From: Spirodela intermedia
Taxonomy: Eukaryota; Streptophyta; Magnoliopsida; Alismatales; Araceae
Length of the DNA: 64,000 nt
Direction: 5' to 3'
Assembly: GCA_902729315.2 (NCBI GenBank)
Contig: LR746265.1
Span: forward strand, 9,171,392-9,235,391
The position numbers and the translations under genes were made by a program. The notes below the pieces were generated by a model, which saw only the letters and a program-made list of their open reading frames with translations, made no database searches and was not told the origin of the DNA. The number at the start of each line of letters is the position of its first letter. Position 1 is the stretch's first letter. This document shows positions 24,536-37,690 of the stretch, one piece after another.

Positions 24536-27500
24536 GACTCCAATATGGGTAATTATGAGGGATACCTGACGGTGCTTTGACCTTCCATTCCCTAACATTT
24601 ATCTGCTTTTCCCAAATAACCTTCATAAGTCTGTCTCTTCGAAAACCCCAAACTCATTGTCCATTAGAAACCTATAGAATGCATTTTAATCTAAATCAGT
24701 CACATGTATCATGGACGTTTTGCTCTTAGGCTCATCCCCTTTATCATCAGTAAAGGTGAAAAGAGATGAAAAATATAATTCATGATGAGTAGGGTCCACT
24801 CCATGCACTATTACCATATGCTTGTTTTTAAGCCTTTGGTTCTGTTAGGGTTAAAATTGGGATGGTTATTGGGCCCAAGGTCAAGCCCCAACTTTGTCTA
24901 GTCTTGCTCAAGTCCTAAACTTTTCTTTGTATTTAAAACCAAGGAGAAGATTACAACATTAGCATCTAAACTATACATTTCTTATCTTGTAAGCTAGACC
25001 CAATGTTATTTATCCATATATGAAAGAGGGGAGAGAGAGAGGCGCTAGCATGAAATATCTATAAAATGACCACATTGCTTTGAATTTGTTCATTCAACCT
25101 CGAAACCTGCCCATTGGTCATAAGGTGGGGTTTCATGTACATCTGAATCTTATCGAACCCATTTTCATACAATATGCTCTACTACCACCACACTCAAATT
25201 GTTATGTCTTTCCTATTTCTCTTTAATGCCATCTTCTCACAAATCATTTAAAGCTTTGCATGTGGTATGTCATTAAGAGCTAACATTGGATAATATATAT
25301 CATCTTTCCTAGATCTTTCTTGTCAAGTAGTGGGTGTATATACTAGAATCATTTATGTGAATGTCCAATTATTCAATTAAAAAATCAATAGGGAAAATAT
25401 GAATGCATCATCATCAATAGGTATGGTATCCCATCTAATAATAATCGAAATGGTTATTCAATCTCCTATCTCATTTATCAAAATTTCAAGAATACAAGAA
25501 GAAAACATTTTCTAGATTTTTACCTCTCCAATATTATAGCTTTAAATTAAAAAAATTAATGTAGATGATATTCAACTACTATTTAAGTTTTTGAACATGT
25601 GCTTGAATTTATAATTCATGATTCCAAATATAATTTGATAATATTATGAATTTTGTGTTTCTTTTAGTATTTTTAAATTTAAAGAATAGTAGTCAAAATA
25701 AAAACTGATAATAAATATATTCTTTTACTCTGATAGTTAGACAAAGGTCTAAATTATTAGATCATGGGCATTTGTTGTTTGGTAATATTTTTCATATATA
25801 AATTGATAAAAAAATCACCTAGGGAGAGGTCTAAATGAAGACATGAATTAAGCACAAAATAATGCATTTTAGATAGAACATCTTTGAAAAAAGACTTATG
25901 AGTCAACCCATTAGTCCACCCAAGTTGGTTTTTGGAATAAAAAAGCACAAGAATTAGCAAGTTGAACTCATGAAAGACAAGGAAACGTTTTTTTGAAGAT
26001 ATAACATGTAATCCAACAATTACAAAAAAATGTCAACATATCCTATAGCAAAGGCACCTAATAATGTTAGAAAAAAATTGTAAAAAATAAAAAAAATAGC
26101 TAATCAAAGTATTAGAACATTAAATATTTAAAAGTTTGAGAGAACGTAGATTGATAGTTAATACATTTTATTGTATATTGACTCAAAGTTCACTTAACAA
26201 ATATTAGGTTAACTGGATATTATTTTCATTTCTAATGGTTGAGTTAATGGGCTTTCAAATAACATATTCAAGCTACCATAACTTACTCGATTTGTGGTAT
26301 GAGCATTTATCTTTCTCAAGGAGTAATTAGTGTTACTTCATTAAAGCTTTCATAAACCTCTAAACACATGATCACAGAAACACTTCTTCCACATGAGGAT
26401 CATTCATAAGTCAAATATTTTCTATTTTATTTTTAAAGGCACTCTGTGGAAGTAGAAGTAATAGGGGAAAGACAAGTTAATAATTTTATGTCTAATACAG
26501 GAGAGCTAGACCTTTGAAATCTCCAATGTAAAGAATTTTTTAGTCTTATGTGTTTAGTTCATGATTAGCTTATGATGATTTTGATGATTTTTTTATATTT
26601 ATATAAAATCATGAAATTAATATATGTATCATAAGTTACCTAAAATATTGATAGATGTAAGGTGTGGATCATGGAAAATATCCTATTCAATTTAATTTCT
26701 CATTATAATATGAATGTTAGACTGTGGATATAATAATAATAAAAATTCAGTAAGTGGTAAAGATGATATCATCTCATATGCAAGTCTTAATGTGTGAATT
26801 TTTTTGTCAGATGACTTCAATAATATAGGACCAATATGAAGGTCTTTGATCGAGGAGTCAAGTAAAATAAATCTCAGAGAAAATGATTAAGATGTTGATT
26901 TAATATTGATTTTACAATATTATTGGTTTTGTATATTCATGTAGGGGCATAATGGTTCATTAGTATGACTTTTTATGCTAAAGTATATGATAAATATAAG
27001 TGTGAGACTACTTAATGACAATCTGATTCAAAGAGGAATTTAAAACTGAAAACCTTCCTAAAACTCCAAAGTATGAAGGGAGTTATGAAAATTTTCATTC
27101 TTTATAATTACTTTTTCTATTTTTCTAGGATCTGCATGTGTTCCATCAAGGCCCATTTTAAGTCAACTGTTTGACCTGATAAGGACCAAAGGGGGTGGCC
27201 TAGCCCACCTATAAGTAAGGCATTTCATCTGAAATTAGGGCAAGAGAGAAAATCACAATTTTTAAGTGATGGTTGTTGATTCAACAATGATTTCTTCTCC
27301 TCATCAACACTTTCACCTCTCAAAAAAATTAAGGACAAGGTTGTTTACTTTAAAGAAGATGTGGAGATCTCTCTAACCCTCAAGACCTTACTACTTTAGC
27401 CCAACATTTTTTAAGTACCTTCAACAATTCTTAGTGAACAAAAAAGAAGATTTGAGGGCTGTAGAAAAATCATTTCATATTGCTCTTTGTTTCTATTTTA

Positions 27501-28112
27501 GTATGTGATGTGTAGATTGGTTGAAACACCTATGTGTGCAGTCAAGATAATCATATTGTTCATTGAGGCATCTATGATGTGCCTAAAACAAAGAGACCTA
27601 AAGACTTAGAAATTATAGAGATAGAGTTCTAGGTTGAATAATTGTAAGCTCTCAAAGCTTGGGAATGTAAGGGGTCCTTGATCCCCATAAGATTCAAGAG
27701 TATTTTGGGGGTGAAATAGTGAAATTAAGGTGAAGTCCTCAAAAATAGATGTAGGTCAAAGGAGTTTATCCGAATCATTATAAGATCTAGTGTGAATTAT
27801 CTTTTGTTGATTTTTCTATTTATATATATATATATTAAATTTAAAATAAATTCATCCCTTCTCCTGAATTATCCAGCCATATAGGAACCAGCATTATGAA
27901 TTTCAATAAATGTTCTTTAGTAAATAATCTTAGAAACCAAAGGTATTAACTATTGGGTGGAGGAACCTTAGCTATTCAATAAGGTTTTCATGATGTAAAA
28001 TATGTTGGATTTTAGATTGCATAGAAATCAAGAAGGGAAGGATTGAATTAATCATATTATAATTTACAAAAAAAATTATGAAGACATTATTGATAAATGC
28101 AATAATAAACCA
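23140..28112. other. Intergenic region between GAMYB 5' end and STN1 3' end
   Basis: The first 750 bases (to about 23,900) are GC-rich with GA and CT tracts and probably hold the GAMYB leader and promoter. A long GA tract lies at 24481-24529. A TGTTAGGG start with a TTGGGCCC motif at 24843-24885 resembles the 5' end of the LTR family seen elsewhere in the window, but I could not find its end. From 25,000 to 28,100 the sequence is AT-rich. The part near 27,150-27,300 (GCCCACCTATAAGTAAGG, then TTAGGGCAAGAGAG) looks like a degenerate LTR promoter region. No intact gene was seen. Confidence 0.5.
24481..24529. repeat. (GA)n microsatellite
   Basis: About 24 uninterrupted GA units in the GAMYB-STN1 intergenic region. 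Confidence 0.97.
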
Positions 28113-28193
28113 ATCTATTTTGACTGCAAAAAATTGAGACATTTGAATGCTGATTGTCCAAGGCTCAAGATTGACAAAAGAGAAAAAAAGTAA
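28113..28193 (+). pseudogene. Degenerate retroelement gag zinc-knuckle remnant
   Basis: The plus strand encodes IYFDCKKLRHLNADCPRLK and then a lysine-rich tail before a stop at 28191. This has the spacing of the gag CCHC knuckle (C-x2-C-x4-H-x4-C) typical of copia-type elements, except that the first cysteine is now tyrosine (one base change, TGT to TAT). The sequence upstream back to about 27,200 is of plausible length for a gag region but is too decayed to read. It ends 35 bases from the STN1 stop codon, so the element probably sits in the STN1 3' flank. Confidence 0.65.
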
Positions 28194-28227
28194 TAGTAAC
28201 TACTTGGAGTGATGAAGGGGTCCGCCT

Positions 28228-28800
28228 TCAGCCGTCTTCGGAGGGCGTCTTCCTCTTGTTCCCGGTGGCGGAGCGGTTGATGGGGTAGGGCGGCGTCGGC
28301 CGGCCGTGGCAGCGGCGAGCCAGGCGGAGGCACTGCAGCCAGTGCAACGCCTCGGCGTTGGGGTCCCTCTCCGCCACCACGCCGCCCACCGTCAGCTGCA
28401 GCGTCCCGCGGAACGCCGTGAGCCGGCCCCGCACGCGCACGAGGGCCCCCATCTGAGCCCTCGACGCGTGGCCCTCGGCGGCGCGGGCCAGCATCTCGAC
28501 CTCCGACGGGGGCCGCCCCGCCAGGTGGCGAGGGATTGCCGGGGAGCGGCCGTCGCCCCCCGGCGGCCGCCCCGCGAGGAGGCGGTGGTTCAACCAGAGG
28601 ACGCAGGGGATGCACCCGGTGCCGTCGTCGAGGAGGAAGCGGATGAGCTTTTCTCGCCGCTCCCAGGCGACCACCACGCCCACGGCCTCCGCCCTCGAGA
28701 CGGCGCGGCCGCCCGCCATGCAGAAGGAGGCCGACCTGCCGGCGAGGCCCAGGAGCTCCCGGGCGAGGAGCTTCACGTGGGCGTCCTCAGTCGGGCCCAT
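28228..28800 (-). CDS. STN1: CST complex subunit STN1
   Basis: A single uninterrupted frame encodes 190 residues. It shows the STN1 OB-fold order: HVKLLARELLGL near the start, VGVVVAWERREKLIRFLLDD, GTGCIPCVLWLNH, then VRVRGRLTAFRGTLQLTVGG and AERDPNAEALHWLQCLRL. The basic tail ends NKRKTPSEDG. The known Arabidopsis protein is about 160 residues, so this is slightly longer (a G/P-rich insert around GRPPGGDG plus the tail). STN1 joins CTC1 and TEN1 in the CST complex, which binds single-stranded telomeric DNA, protects chromosome ends and helps lagging-strand fill-in. I chose the ATG at 28800 because it lies just before the conserved HVKLL block. The frame stays open upstream with another ATG at 28914. 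The gene is divergent from the CAT9-like gene. Confidence 0.92.
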   Translation of the reverse strand: MGPTEDAHVKLLARELLGLAGRSASFCMAGGRAVSRAEAVGVVVAWERREKLIRFLLDDGTGCIPCVLWLNHRLLAGRPPGGDGRSPAIPRHLAGRPPSEVEMLARAAEGHASRAQMGALVRVRGRLTAFRGTLQLTVGGVVAERDPNAEALHWLQCLRLARRCHGRPTPPYPINRSATGNKRKTPSEDG

Positions 28801-29033
28801 TGCTGCGCCTCCGGAGCGAGGGAAAGGCTTCCCTTTTGCGAGCGAGCGAGCGGGAAAATGAAGAGGAAGAAGAAGAGAGCCCCCAAAATGGGAGAGAAAA
28901 GGCGGGCCCGGCATCGCCGCCGCTTTCTGGGCTTTTCTCCGGGCCGAGCCCGCTTTCTGGGGTTTCCTTCTTACCTGCGATCTTCGTCGTCCTAGTTCGC
29001 GAGGAGAGAGGAAGGAGAAGAATAAGAGATCAG
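28801..29033. promoter_or_regulatory. Compact divergent promoter between STN1 and CAT9-like gene
   Basis: Only 233 bases separate the two start codons, which are transcribed away from each other. The segment is GC-rich and has no obvious TATA box. It contains a direct repeat of CGCTTTCTGGG (28921-28931 and 28951-28961, 30 bases apart). Both 5' leaders and the shared control elements must fit here unless leaders overlap. Bidirectional use is inferred from geometry alone. Confidence 0.65.
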
Positions 29034-32000
29034 ATGGGCGTAGGACGGGGGCACGACGCCAGCTCTTCCGCTCCGCCGCCCGGCGCAATCGCTTCCTTCT
29101 TCTCCAGTTTCCGGTCATCCGCTCTCCGGAGGAAGATTCCGTCCCCGGCTACTGGCGAACCAACCGATGGCCGTCTTCTCGTCCGCCGTCTTGGCTTGGT
29201 GCAGCTCATCCTCATTGGGATTGGCGCCTCCGTTGGGTCCGGGATCTTTGTCGTCACTGGCACTGTCGCCCGCGACGCCGGCCCCGGTAGCGTCTCCTCC
29301 AGCCGAGTGAATAACCTTCATCGAACTATCCTATTTATTTATTGCTAGATTTGATCTTCTGTAGAAATAGAGTTTGCTCCAAAATTCAGGCATCCAACAT
29401 AATTCATCAGAATTTTCCTTCGCAGGAAATTTGCAACTGTACTTCATGCTCTTTTCTCCTCATTTTTGTTTCTCAACCACATTCTTTGAATTCCTTCCAT
29501 AGGAGCTTTCTATTTACCAAAACTTGGACACTCTAGAGTTTTTTTGCCGTTTACAGAGTGTGGTCTATCATGGCATCATCATTTGACAAATTTTGTAGTG
29601 ATCAGAAAGGAGATGCTTTTCATTTCATACAGTGATGCGAATGAGTATTCTACGTTCACACGACATTACTAGGCTCCGATGACATGAACTGCTGTGAACT
29701 CTATCTGCCTAGACTTTAGCAAGGATATGAATGGTAAAGGTCTTTCTCATTGTCCATGTTTCTCGCTGTGGGAGGTTGAATCCTGTCAGACTTTTATGTT
29801 GCACCGCTTTAGATTTTAATATCGAATCTTTTTAGATTTCATGTCATCGCAACATGCATAGATTTACCATTCCTGGCATGTTCCCTTGTTCTTTGTCGAT
29901 ATTTGGGCCAACCCTTGCTTGTTACTCACTGGTTGCTGGTTCAAATGCAGCCGTCACGGTCAGTTTCATTTTAGCCGGAGTTGCCAGCGCGCTTAATGCC
30001 TTGTGCTATGCGGAGCTATCTTCGTATTTCCCTGCTGTAGTTGGTGGAGCATACCTGTACACTTATGCTGCATTCAATGAGCTAACAGCTTTTCTCGTCT
30101 TCACACAAGTTATGGTAGACTACCATATTGGAGCAGCGAGCATAGCACGGAGCTTAGCGAGTTATGTGGTCGCCACTCTGGAGCTATTTCCTCTATTCAG
30201 GGGACATTTTCCTAGCTGGATGGGAAAAGGAGGCAAAGAGCTCTTCGGGGGAGTAGTATCTATCAATTTACTTGCCCCGATTCTTCTTCTAATCTTAACA
30301 GCAATTCTTTGCCGTGGTGTTGGCGAGTCCTCTATGGTGAACTCACTCATGACAACCACCAAAGTAATCTCTCTTTGCCTTATGTGCTTCTTTCCTTTGA
30401 ATAATTTTCATTTGTAACCTGGATGATTAACTCATAATATATGATGCAATTCCCAAAAGGAAGAAAATGTCCAACAAAACTCAAAGAAACTAAAATGAAA
30501 AAAAAGAAGAAGCTAGGACTAAGGTATAAAGCTGACATGACCTCAAATGGTCAGGGAGCGAGTATCCAAAGTAACTAAGAATCAGTGAGGATCATCTACC
30601 ATGTATATCGTGTACCTGAGAAAATATCATAGTCTAACAGCCATAATCTTCTAGTATTATGCTGTTATTCATCCTATTAATTTTTCGTATATAGTGTCTA
30701 TATAGAAAATAAAATTTACAGTTTTAAAAAAACCACGTTCTTTTGACCATGTATTAATGACAGACATCATGTAATTAATTTCTTTCATAAATAATACCCA
30801 ACTGGATCAATATGATTGAAGCCAACCTGGATCATATTTCAGCAACTCGCGATACGCAGGTTAACACTGTTCGAGTTTTGTTTTTGGTGGTATGTCGAAC
30901 CTACCTTGATTTAAATTGGGGTACCTGGCTCGTCCAATTCCCATGGAGATTAGGTCTTTAAACCTCCGAAACTAGAGATGACCAATGATCATATCTCCTT
31001 TTTTAAGGAACAAAAAACAAATCTTAAACTTCCGTCATTTTTCTGTCTTGTGTTCCTCAGAATCTCAGTCATTTCTTAACCCTTTTTTAATTGATGGATA
31101 GCAGTAATATTCCATAGAAGGTATGTTCTGAATTTAAGATGTTCACACTGCGCATTGGTCAATTTTCTGTCAGATTTTTATCTCAATCTCAAACCTGAAA
31201 GAAGAAAAAGAAAAATTCCATTGCCTCAGTTTTTATCATTCTTGTCATTGGATCTACCTTGACACTGTTACGTGATTGGATGCTCTCAACCTGGTATTTG
31301 TTGAGAAGTTTTCTAGCATCCTTTGTTGTTAAAAGGCTTTCTCTTTAAAATCTGATAGATCCTCAAGAATCTCTTGAATATTGAAGTGCATAGCTCTATT
31401 AGTACAATTACACTGAAAGCATGGATATGATGCAATTTTATCTGTACTATTTATTGAATTAACATTTAATGAAACTTACTTAGAAGAGATGAATGAAATG
31501 TATCACATTTAAAGTTGATCTAATGCACATGAAGCATTTTCTGTGTGAGATGGCTAGATCATTAATCACAATATGATTGCATTTTTTTAAAATCTTTGCT
31601 GCTTTCGATTTGTGTGAGATCTTTCTAAATATTACTCCATATTCCAATGAAGAGAAAAAAAAAACGTGTTCATTTTTAACATCCATAGTTGGTTCCGTGT
31701 AATGGTTGTATTATCTGCCGTACCTACTAAAAATTTCAACAAACACTTTATCTCATTTGTTGATTCTACTTTTAACATTTGAAATTTTCATTCAGCATCT
31801 GCTGACAGCTTGTGATGCTCAGAAGCTTGAACTTTAAGCCAGAACCCCAATGAAAATTTTGACTTTAGGTTTCTTACCTTAGTAGGAATGCAATTTTGTC
31901 ACTAATACTTCATTTTCATAATAAATGGAAAAACAAATGAGTGGGTTTTGTGATTTGCAATTTAGGGAGTTAGAGTCCTCGGTCTCAGATCATTTTTCTG

Positions 32001-35000
32001 TAAGGGATCCGATGGTCAGATTGATTAATATCCATTAAAAGTATTATCATGTAGATTATAACCTGTGAATTGCTCTTTTTCTGAAGAGTTCACTTAATAT
32101 CAAGTATTTAATATTTCAGGGTCCCCTGTTCTTTAATTATATATAATATATTTATTCTTTAGCTCCATCACTGATTGTATGATGAGTGACCATTGCAAAC
32201 GTATCAGGTTCCCTGAAGGTGATTGATACATTGGTTGTAGGGTTCTGAAGATTGTGTAATTTAATGGCTGTCAAAATGCAAAACCAACAATCAGATTAGA
32301 AATTATTATGTGGGGCAGGGTTGTTTTCCATCTTAGATGTACTACAGATTTTATTACTTGAAGAATCACTGTAGATTCTACCACCGTATATCTATATGGT
32401 GAGTGGGGAGAAAGCTTGAAGAAACTCGAAATGTAAAGCAAATGGAAGACTTTCTGTAAAACTTTTGTGGGGAAAGTTTAACCCTGACTTAATCAAGCAA
32501 AAAAAGAATACATTTATTCTGTAAAGTCCCCAAGAAGTGCTGTGAAATTCACTTTCTGGGGAGGTTCATATTTAATTATAGGAACTGAAAAATATTCGTA
32601 TCATAACGGTATGGTGGATTGGTTAAGTAACCTGAAGTACGAAAAAGATGAGTGGATCATGCTGCCCCCAGCAGTTGTATGGGCTGTTAGTTTTGGTAAA
32701 AGGAGTTTCATCGAGAAATTTTCTAAAACTTTTCTTCTGATGACTAGGTTGTGACGCTTATGGAAGACTGATCGTACACTGTGATTTATCTAGTTGCTCT
32801 ACGATTTAAAAATGTCTTATGACAGGACTGTTTCCCAGTCTGTAGTGCTGGGACATTTTGGTGGGTAGAAGCAGTCACCTAGGTCTTTCCACGGATTTTT
32901 TTTTTTTTTTATGGGTTTGGATGTGCTTGCTATTTCTGAACTAGGGGGATTTCAGGGGCAATCCATCAACATCTGCAGTATGGTTTCTTTTGAAACTTCA
33001 GAAATGAAATGTGAACAGTAATAGTGTTCTGTGCACATTGAATGTGATAGTGGAACAAGACTGTTTCCTTGCTATTTCCATATTATTCATGTCTAATTTA
33101 TTTCTTGGATTTTGATAATGTCTAATTCTGTTGGTCATTGGATTTTGTTCTGAGATTGAATCTGTTTATTTTCTTTTATATAACGTAGAGTTCCGTTTCC
33201 AATCGCTTTCTGAAGTAATTTCAACCACCGCCCTACAGGTGGTCATTGTCATTATTGTCATCTTTTTCGGTGCTTTTGAGGTGGATGTATCGAATTGGTC
33301 ACCCTTTGCCCCAAATGGCGTCAAAGCGGTCGTCACTGGAGCTACTGTAGTGTTTTTTGCCTATGTTGGATTTGATGCAGTGGCTAATTCCGCTGAAGAG
33401 TCAAAGAGACCACAGGTGATTCAATAGGTTGCTTATCATTTGTTTCCTTTTCAGAATCTGTTTTGAATGGTTCTGAATGTTTGTCATAAGCTTATTGGCG
33501 AGTGTTTTCCTTGTAACTTTACTTTTTTAATGTGCATCTAATATTTCTCAATCATGCCAATATTATTGGGAAAATATCTTTTTTGAAGAGGGACTTGCCC
33601 ATTGGCATCCTTGCTAGCCTTATCGTCTGTGCGCTGCTGTATGTTGGAGTCTGCTTAGTGGTTACGGGAATGGTGCCATACAATCTGCTTAGTGAAGATG
33701 CACCATTGGCAGAAGCTTTTACCTCAAAAGGGCTGAAATTCGTTTCAGTTTTAATCAGTATTGGTGCTATCGCTGGTCTCACCACTACCCTTCTTGTTGG
33801 GCTTTTTGTTCAGGTGACCTAGTTTATTGAAAGTATTAGTCACTCTTCATAGTTTTCCAGCTTGAATCTAACTTTAAGTTTTTAATGACAGTCCCGGTTG
33901 TATCTTGGTCTTGGAAGGGATGGTCTGTTGCCTTCGGTTTTTGCGGAAGTACATCCTTCGCATCACACTCCTATCAAGGCTCAGCTCTGGGTCGGTGCTG
34001 TTGCAGGCGTCATGGCTAGTTTTTTTAATGTACATGTGCTCTCTCACATTCTTTCAGTAGGTTCACTGGTGAGTTATCCTCAGATTGATGTTGTCTTGTG
34101 CTACCAATCTTTGGTAATTCGTCACCTTCTTTATGCTTTGCCCGTTTTGACCTGTTGTGGCATTTTTTCCATTTCTAGACGGGCTATTCTGTTGTTTCTG
34201 GCTGTGTCATTGCCCTCCGTTGGAAGGGTAAGCCCCAAGCTCAACCTGCTATAAGAGGCATTTCAGCTCGGCAGGAAGGGATCATTTGCCTTATTACTAT
34301 TGCCTGTTCCGGATTTATAACTGGACTGTGCTACCGTTTTGGAGCCTCTTTTCCTTTCCCCGTTGCTGCTGTGTTAGTTGCCATACTTGCTGTTGCTTTT
34401 CTCCATATTCGGCAGGTTAGTATCTGAACCATGGGTTTCTCTATTCACATCACCTTCCCTATGCAACTCTGATCCTTTGAATTGAAGTAAACTGTTGGAG
34501 TATTTGTGGTGTTGCTTTTATCATTTGCTCTTGTATTTGATTTGGACGCTTGCTATCTTCAACTTTCCATTTAAGATGTGAAAGAAATTTTGAACAGTTT
34601 GTTGACTGTGAATGTTTGTTTATCCTATTTATGTGTAATTTTTTCTTTTGAAAAATATTCTTATCACGTGTGTGTCCCTTGCAACTCTTGACCTTGAGTA
34701 TTTTAACTTCATTTTCTTTAAGGGTAACAACCCTAGCCCTAGTCATTATGACTGCCACCCCACTCCGCCCTCTCACTCCAAGACAAAATAAAAAATAAAG
34801 AAGAAGAAGCCTTTGCCGTGAGACCAGGGAAGGAAGGAGAGTGCGGATGTACGAATGTTAGAGAGAAGAGTAAAGGGTTTCTGGATCATTGGCACCATTC
34901 CACTTGTTGGCTTGCTATAAGCATGAAGTCCAGTCTTTGCCCTTGTTTTTCCAAAACTAAGCCCAATCCTGCCCGGTACCTGTATCAGGCCATCAGTTGT

Positions 35001-36961
35001 TGTTACCTAGCGTTCAAGCTCGTGTCCATCGATTGCTCGTGTCATGTCCCTTATATTTTCTTGTGGCAGTGGCACCAGAAGAGCCAGAGCTCAGCACAGA
35101 TAATACTGTGCATTGATCAGCATCTGACGAGCTCATTACAGATATCATATGTTAGCAGCAAAGTAAAACTCAGGTCGAGGGATTTGTCAGTAGGTTTGGT
35201 GATCTTCTGTATTGAAAATACCTTACATTCATTCTAACATGGTGTGAAGCGGTTTCTAGACCAGGTTTTTTGGTTGACAATCGAATTGGTCATGTTCACC
35301 AAAAACCCTATTAACAAAAATGAGCACATGCCAGCCAATTCATAGAAAACATAGTTTTGTTTGTATATGGTAACTGGTAATTAGTCCCAACATTGAATCA
35401 TGAAGACACGTGCTTCGTACATCCTTGACTGTGACATATGGTTATCACAAAATAAAGAATAATAAATCCATCGTGACTCAAAAAAGCTCAGCTAGTTCTG
35501 ATCTGCATCTAGTCATGTGGATAATAATTGGACAAACTACCTTCAGGGGGGAAAAATCTGATCCCCCTTTGAAAATGGTGAGAAAAGGAAAGAAGGTTGA
35601 GCTATAAATGGTAATATTAGCCAATTGCTTGCATGGTCGCTGCTACCATTAAAAGCATACAGATGAGTAGCAATACGGCAGGCACCAACCTGACCTCTAC
35701 AGCTGATATGCAGGATCGACGCGGACCATGCCAAAGAAAATTTTCAGAGGACGTAGGCACCCTGAACAACAATTTTTCTGAACTTCTACAATTTTGTGTA
35801 CCCAATTTATGGAATCTCCTTTTGTATGTACTTTAACCAGTTGATTCATCTGATTCCATTTTCTCCTGGAACAGACCGGTGACTAAAAAGTAGGTGATGA
35901 TGGCTCCTAGAGTATCAAATATTTTGAATATTATAGAAATGAGCAGATCAATAAGCTAATGAAACTCTAACGAAAAATCACACTTTTAGATATTAGAAGA
36001 TAAAACCGAATCAAATACGACAAACCTAATCATATATTCACAAGTTTTTCGACCTTCATCGAATTCCCATTCCTCACTTGAATATAACTTGCTCTAGTCG
36101 TCTAAAATTTTTGGTTGTTCCCCCGAAAGGTGAAGATCATCATTATGTGGACGTGTTCAGTAAGCACACTGATTATCTTGAAAGTTTGGAGGCATTGATC
36201 CAGAGGATTGATCTTTCAATACGACTTAATTCTTGGTGCTTGTTGTCTAGAACTAGAATACATTTGACTTTGAGTTTGCTGCATGATAGCATGAAATACG
36301 TATAAGAAGATCCCCTGCTTATGGGACAATCTGATCATAATTGGTGCTTAGACCATACGTTGTGTTTGTCAAATGCTAGCCCTTTTTAAATCTCTGTTTG
36401 TGTTGTTCTAGGTAGCATTCACATTGGCCATGCTTGGACATGCTTTTTTATAATCATAGTCCACTCTTAATTATTTTTCCTCATAATCTGTCGTCGTGCT
36501 CTCTAACGTTAATCTTCTTTTCCAAACAATATTTTTTCTAGGTTCATGCGAATCCCCCAGGCTTCTCTTGCCCCGGAGTTCCAGCCGTGCCAGCGCTCTC
36601 AATCTTCTTCAATATCTTCTTATTTGCTCAGGTTCGGTTCTGAAACTGTTCCCGTGCGATTTGGTTGGCCTACTTACCATGAACATGCGCAGTTGGGAGA
36701 AAATCTTTTCCAGTTCAAGACTCCTCTGGTTCGCATAAGATGAACACATAAGCATTACGAACCACACTTCTCCTATGTAGATTTTTGGCTATGTTCCGAT
36801 TTTCCCCCTTATAATGTTAACATGATGATGATATGGGTTTTCAAGTCAAGTTGATAATTTAGACCATCCCTCTTACCATGTGTACTGCGCCAAAAAAATC
36901 ATCAGATTTTAAATAACCTGGATGGAAGTATAATAGGACCAGAAAATCGGAGATGATAGTG

Positions 36962-37004
<43 letters not shown>

Positions 37005-37690
37005 TTAAGAATACCCTTTTAGTCGGTGATAGCAGTGGTAGGAGTATTTATTGGAAACATTCTACTGACAAGCGGATCCCATTCTTCACTGATGATGAAT
37101 TGAAACCAGAACTATATCACGGGCCTACTGCATCTTTTATCACGGACCTTGGTTGGTTCCCTTTCTTTTCTGTTCTTTCTCCCTCCTTTGAGCTCGTTCA
37201 AGGTGATCTTCAGTGTGCCGTTTTATCTAATGTGCTGTGCAACGAAGGAATATGTGTAGGCTAATAAATAACTGGAGTGGGAGGGAGAACTATCTTTGAT
37301 GCCCATACCCTGACTTTATTCCTGTAAAAATACAGAAACATGTTTCTTATGCTGTGCCTTTTTTATTATTATTTTTTTAAAAAAATCATTTCTAGAAAAA
37401 TCTAAGCCTCTTTTGGGGAGGGGGGGGAACTTGGAGAAACCATTTTCTGTCGACCTGAGGAAAATCACAGCTACCACAGTTCATTTTTTATAGAACCCAG
37501 CATCAGAAAATCTGTAGTCATGATGATATTTGGTTTCCGTCAACAGCTGCATGAAGAAGCATGGTGGAGATTCGTCATCCTTACCGCTATAGCAGTGATC
37601 TTCTATGCCATATATGGCCAATATAATACATTCCGCAAGTGTCCCAATGACTCCGCATACCACAGTATCCCCACGGATGAGATTTCCTAA
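29034..37690 (+). CDS. CAT9: Cationic amino acid transporter, CAT9-like (APC superfamily)
   Basis: Eight exons join in phase: 29034-29286, 29951-30363, 33239-33415, 33589-33813, 33892-34068, 34179-34415, 36542-36631 and 37547-37690. They encode 571 residues, close to the known CAT9 length. The first membrane segment has LIGIGASVGSGIFVVTG, the APC substrate/ion-binding glycine loop. Exon 2 gives NALCYAELSSYFPAVVGG and DYHIGAASIARSLASY. Exon 3 gives FFAYVGFDAVANSAEESKRPQ-type sequence joined to RDLPIGI. Exon 5 carries RLYLGLGRDGLLPSVF and exons 7-8 FSCPGVPAVPALSIFFNIFL then LHEEAWWRFV. About 12-14 membrane spans are expected. CAT family members move cationic and neutral amino acids across plasma or vacuolar membranes; for CAT9 an internal membrane is likely (inference). 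Introns 30364-33238 and 34416-36541 are long and show no gene of their own; a TTA microsatellite lies just downstream of exon 7. Confidence 0.94.
36964..37004. repeat. (TTA)n microsatellite in the last CAT9 intron
   Basis: About 13 ATT units within the intron between exons 7 and 8 of the transporter gene. Confidence 0.95.

Noticed and set aside
24843-25050. Possible further LTR starting TGTTAGGG
   Set aside because: Start and a GGGCCC motif fit the family, but no end or target-site duplication could be found.
28306-28995. 229-codon plus-strand frame opposite STN1
   Set aside because: Antisense shadow of the GC-rich STN1 exon; low-complexity composition.
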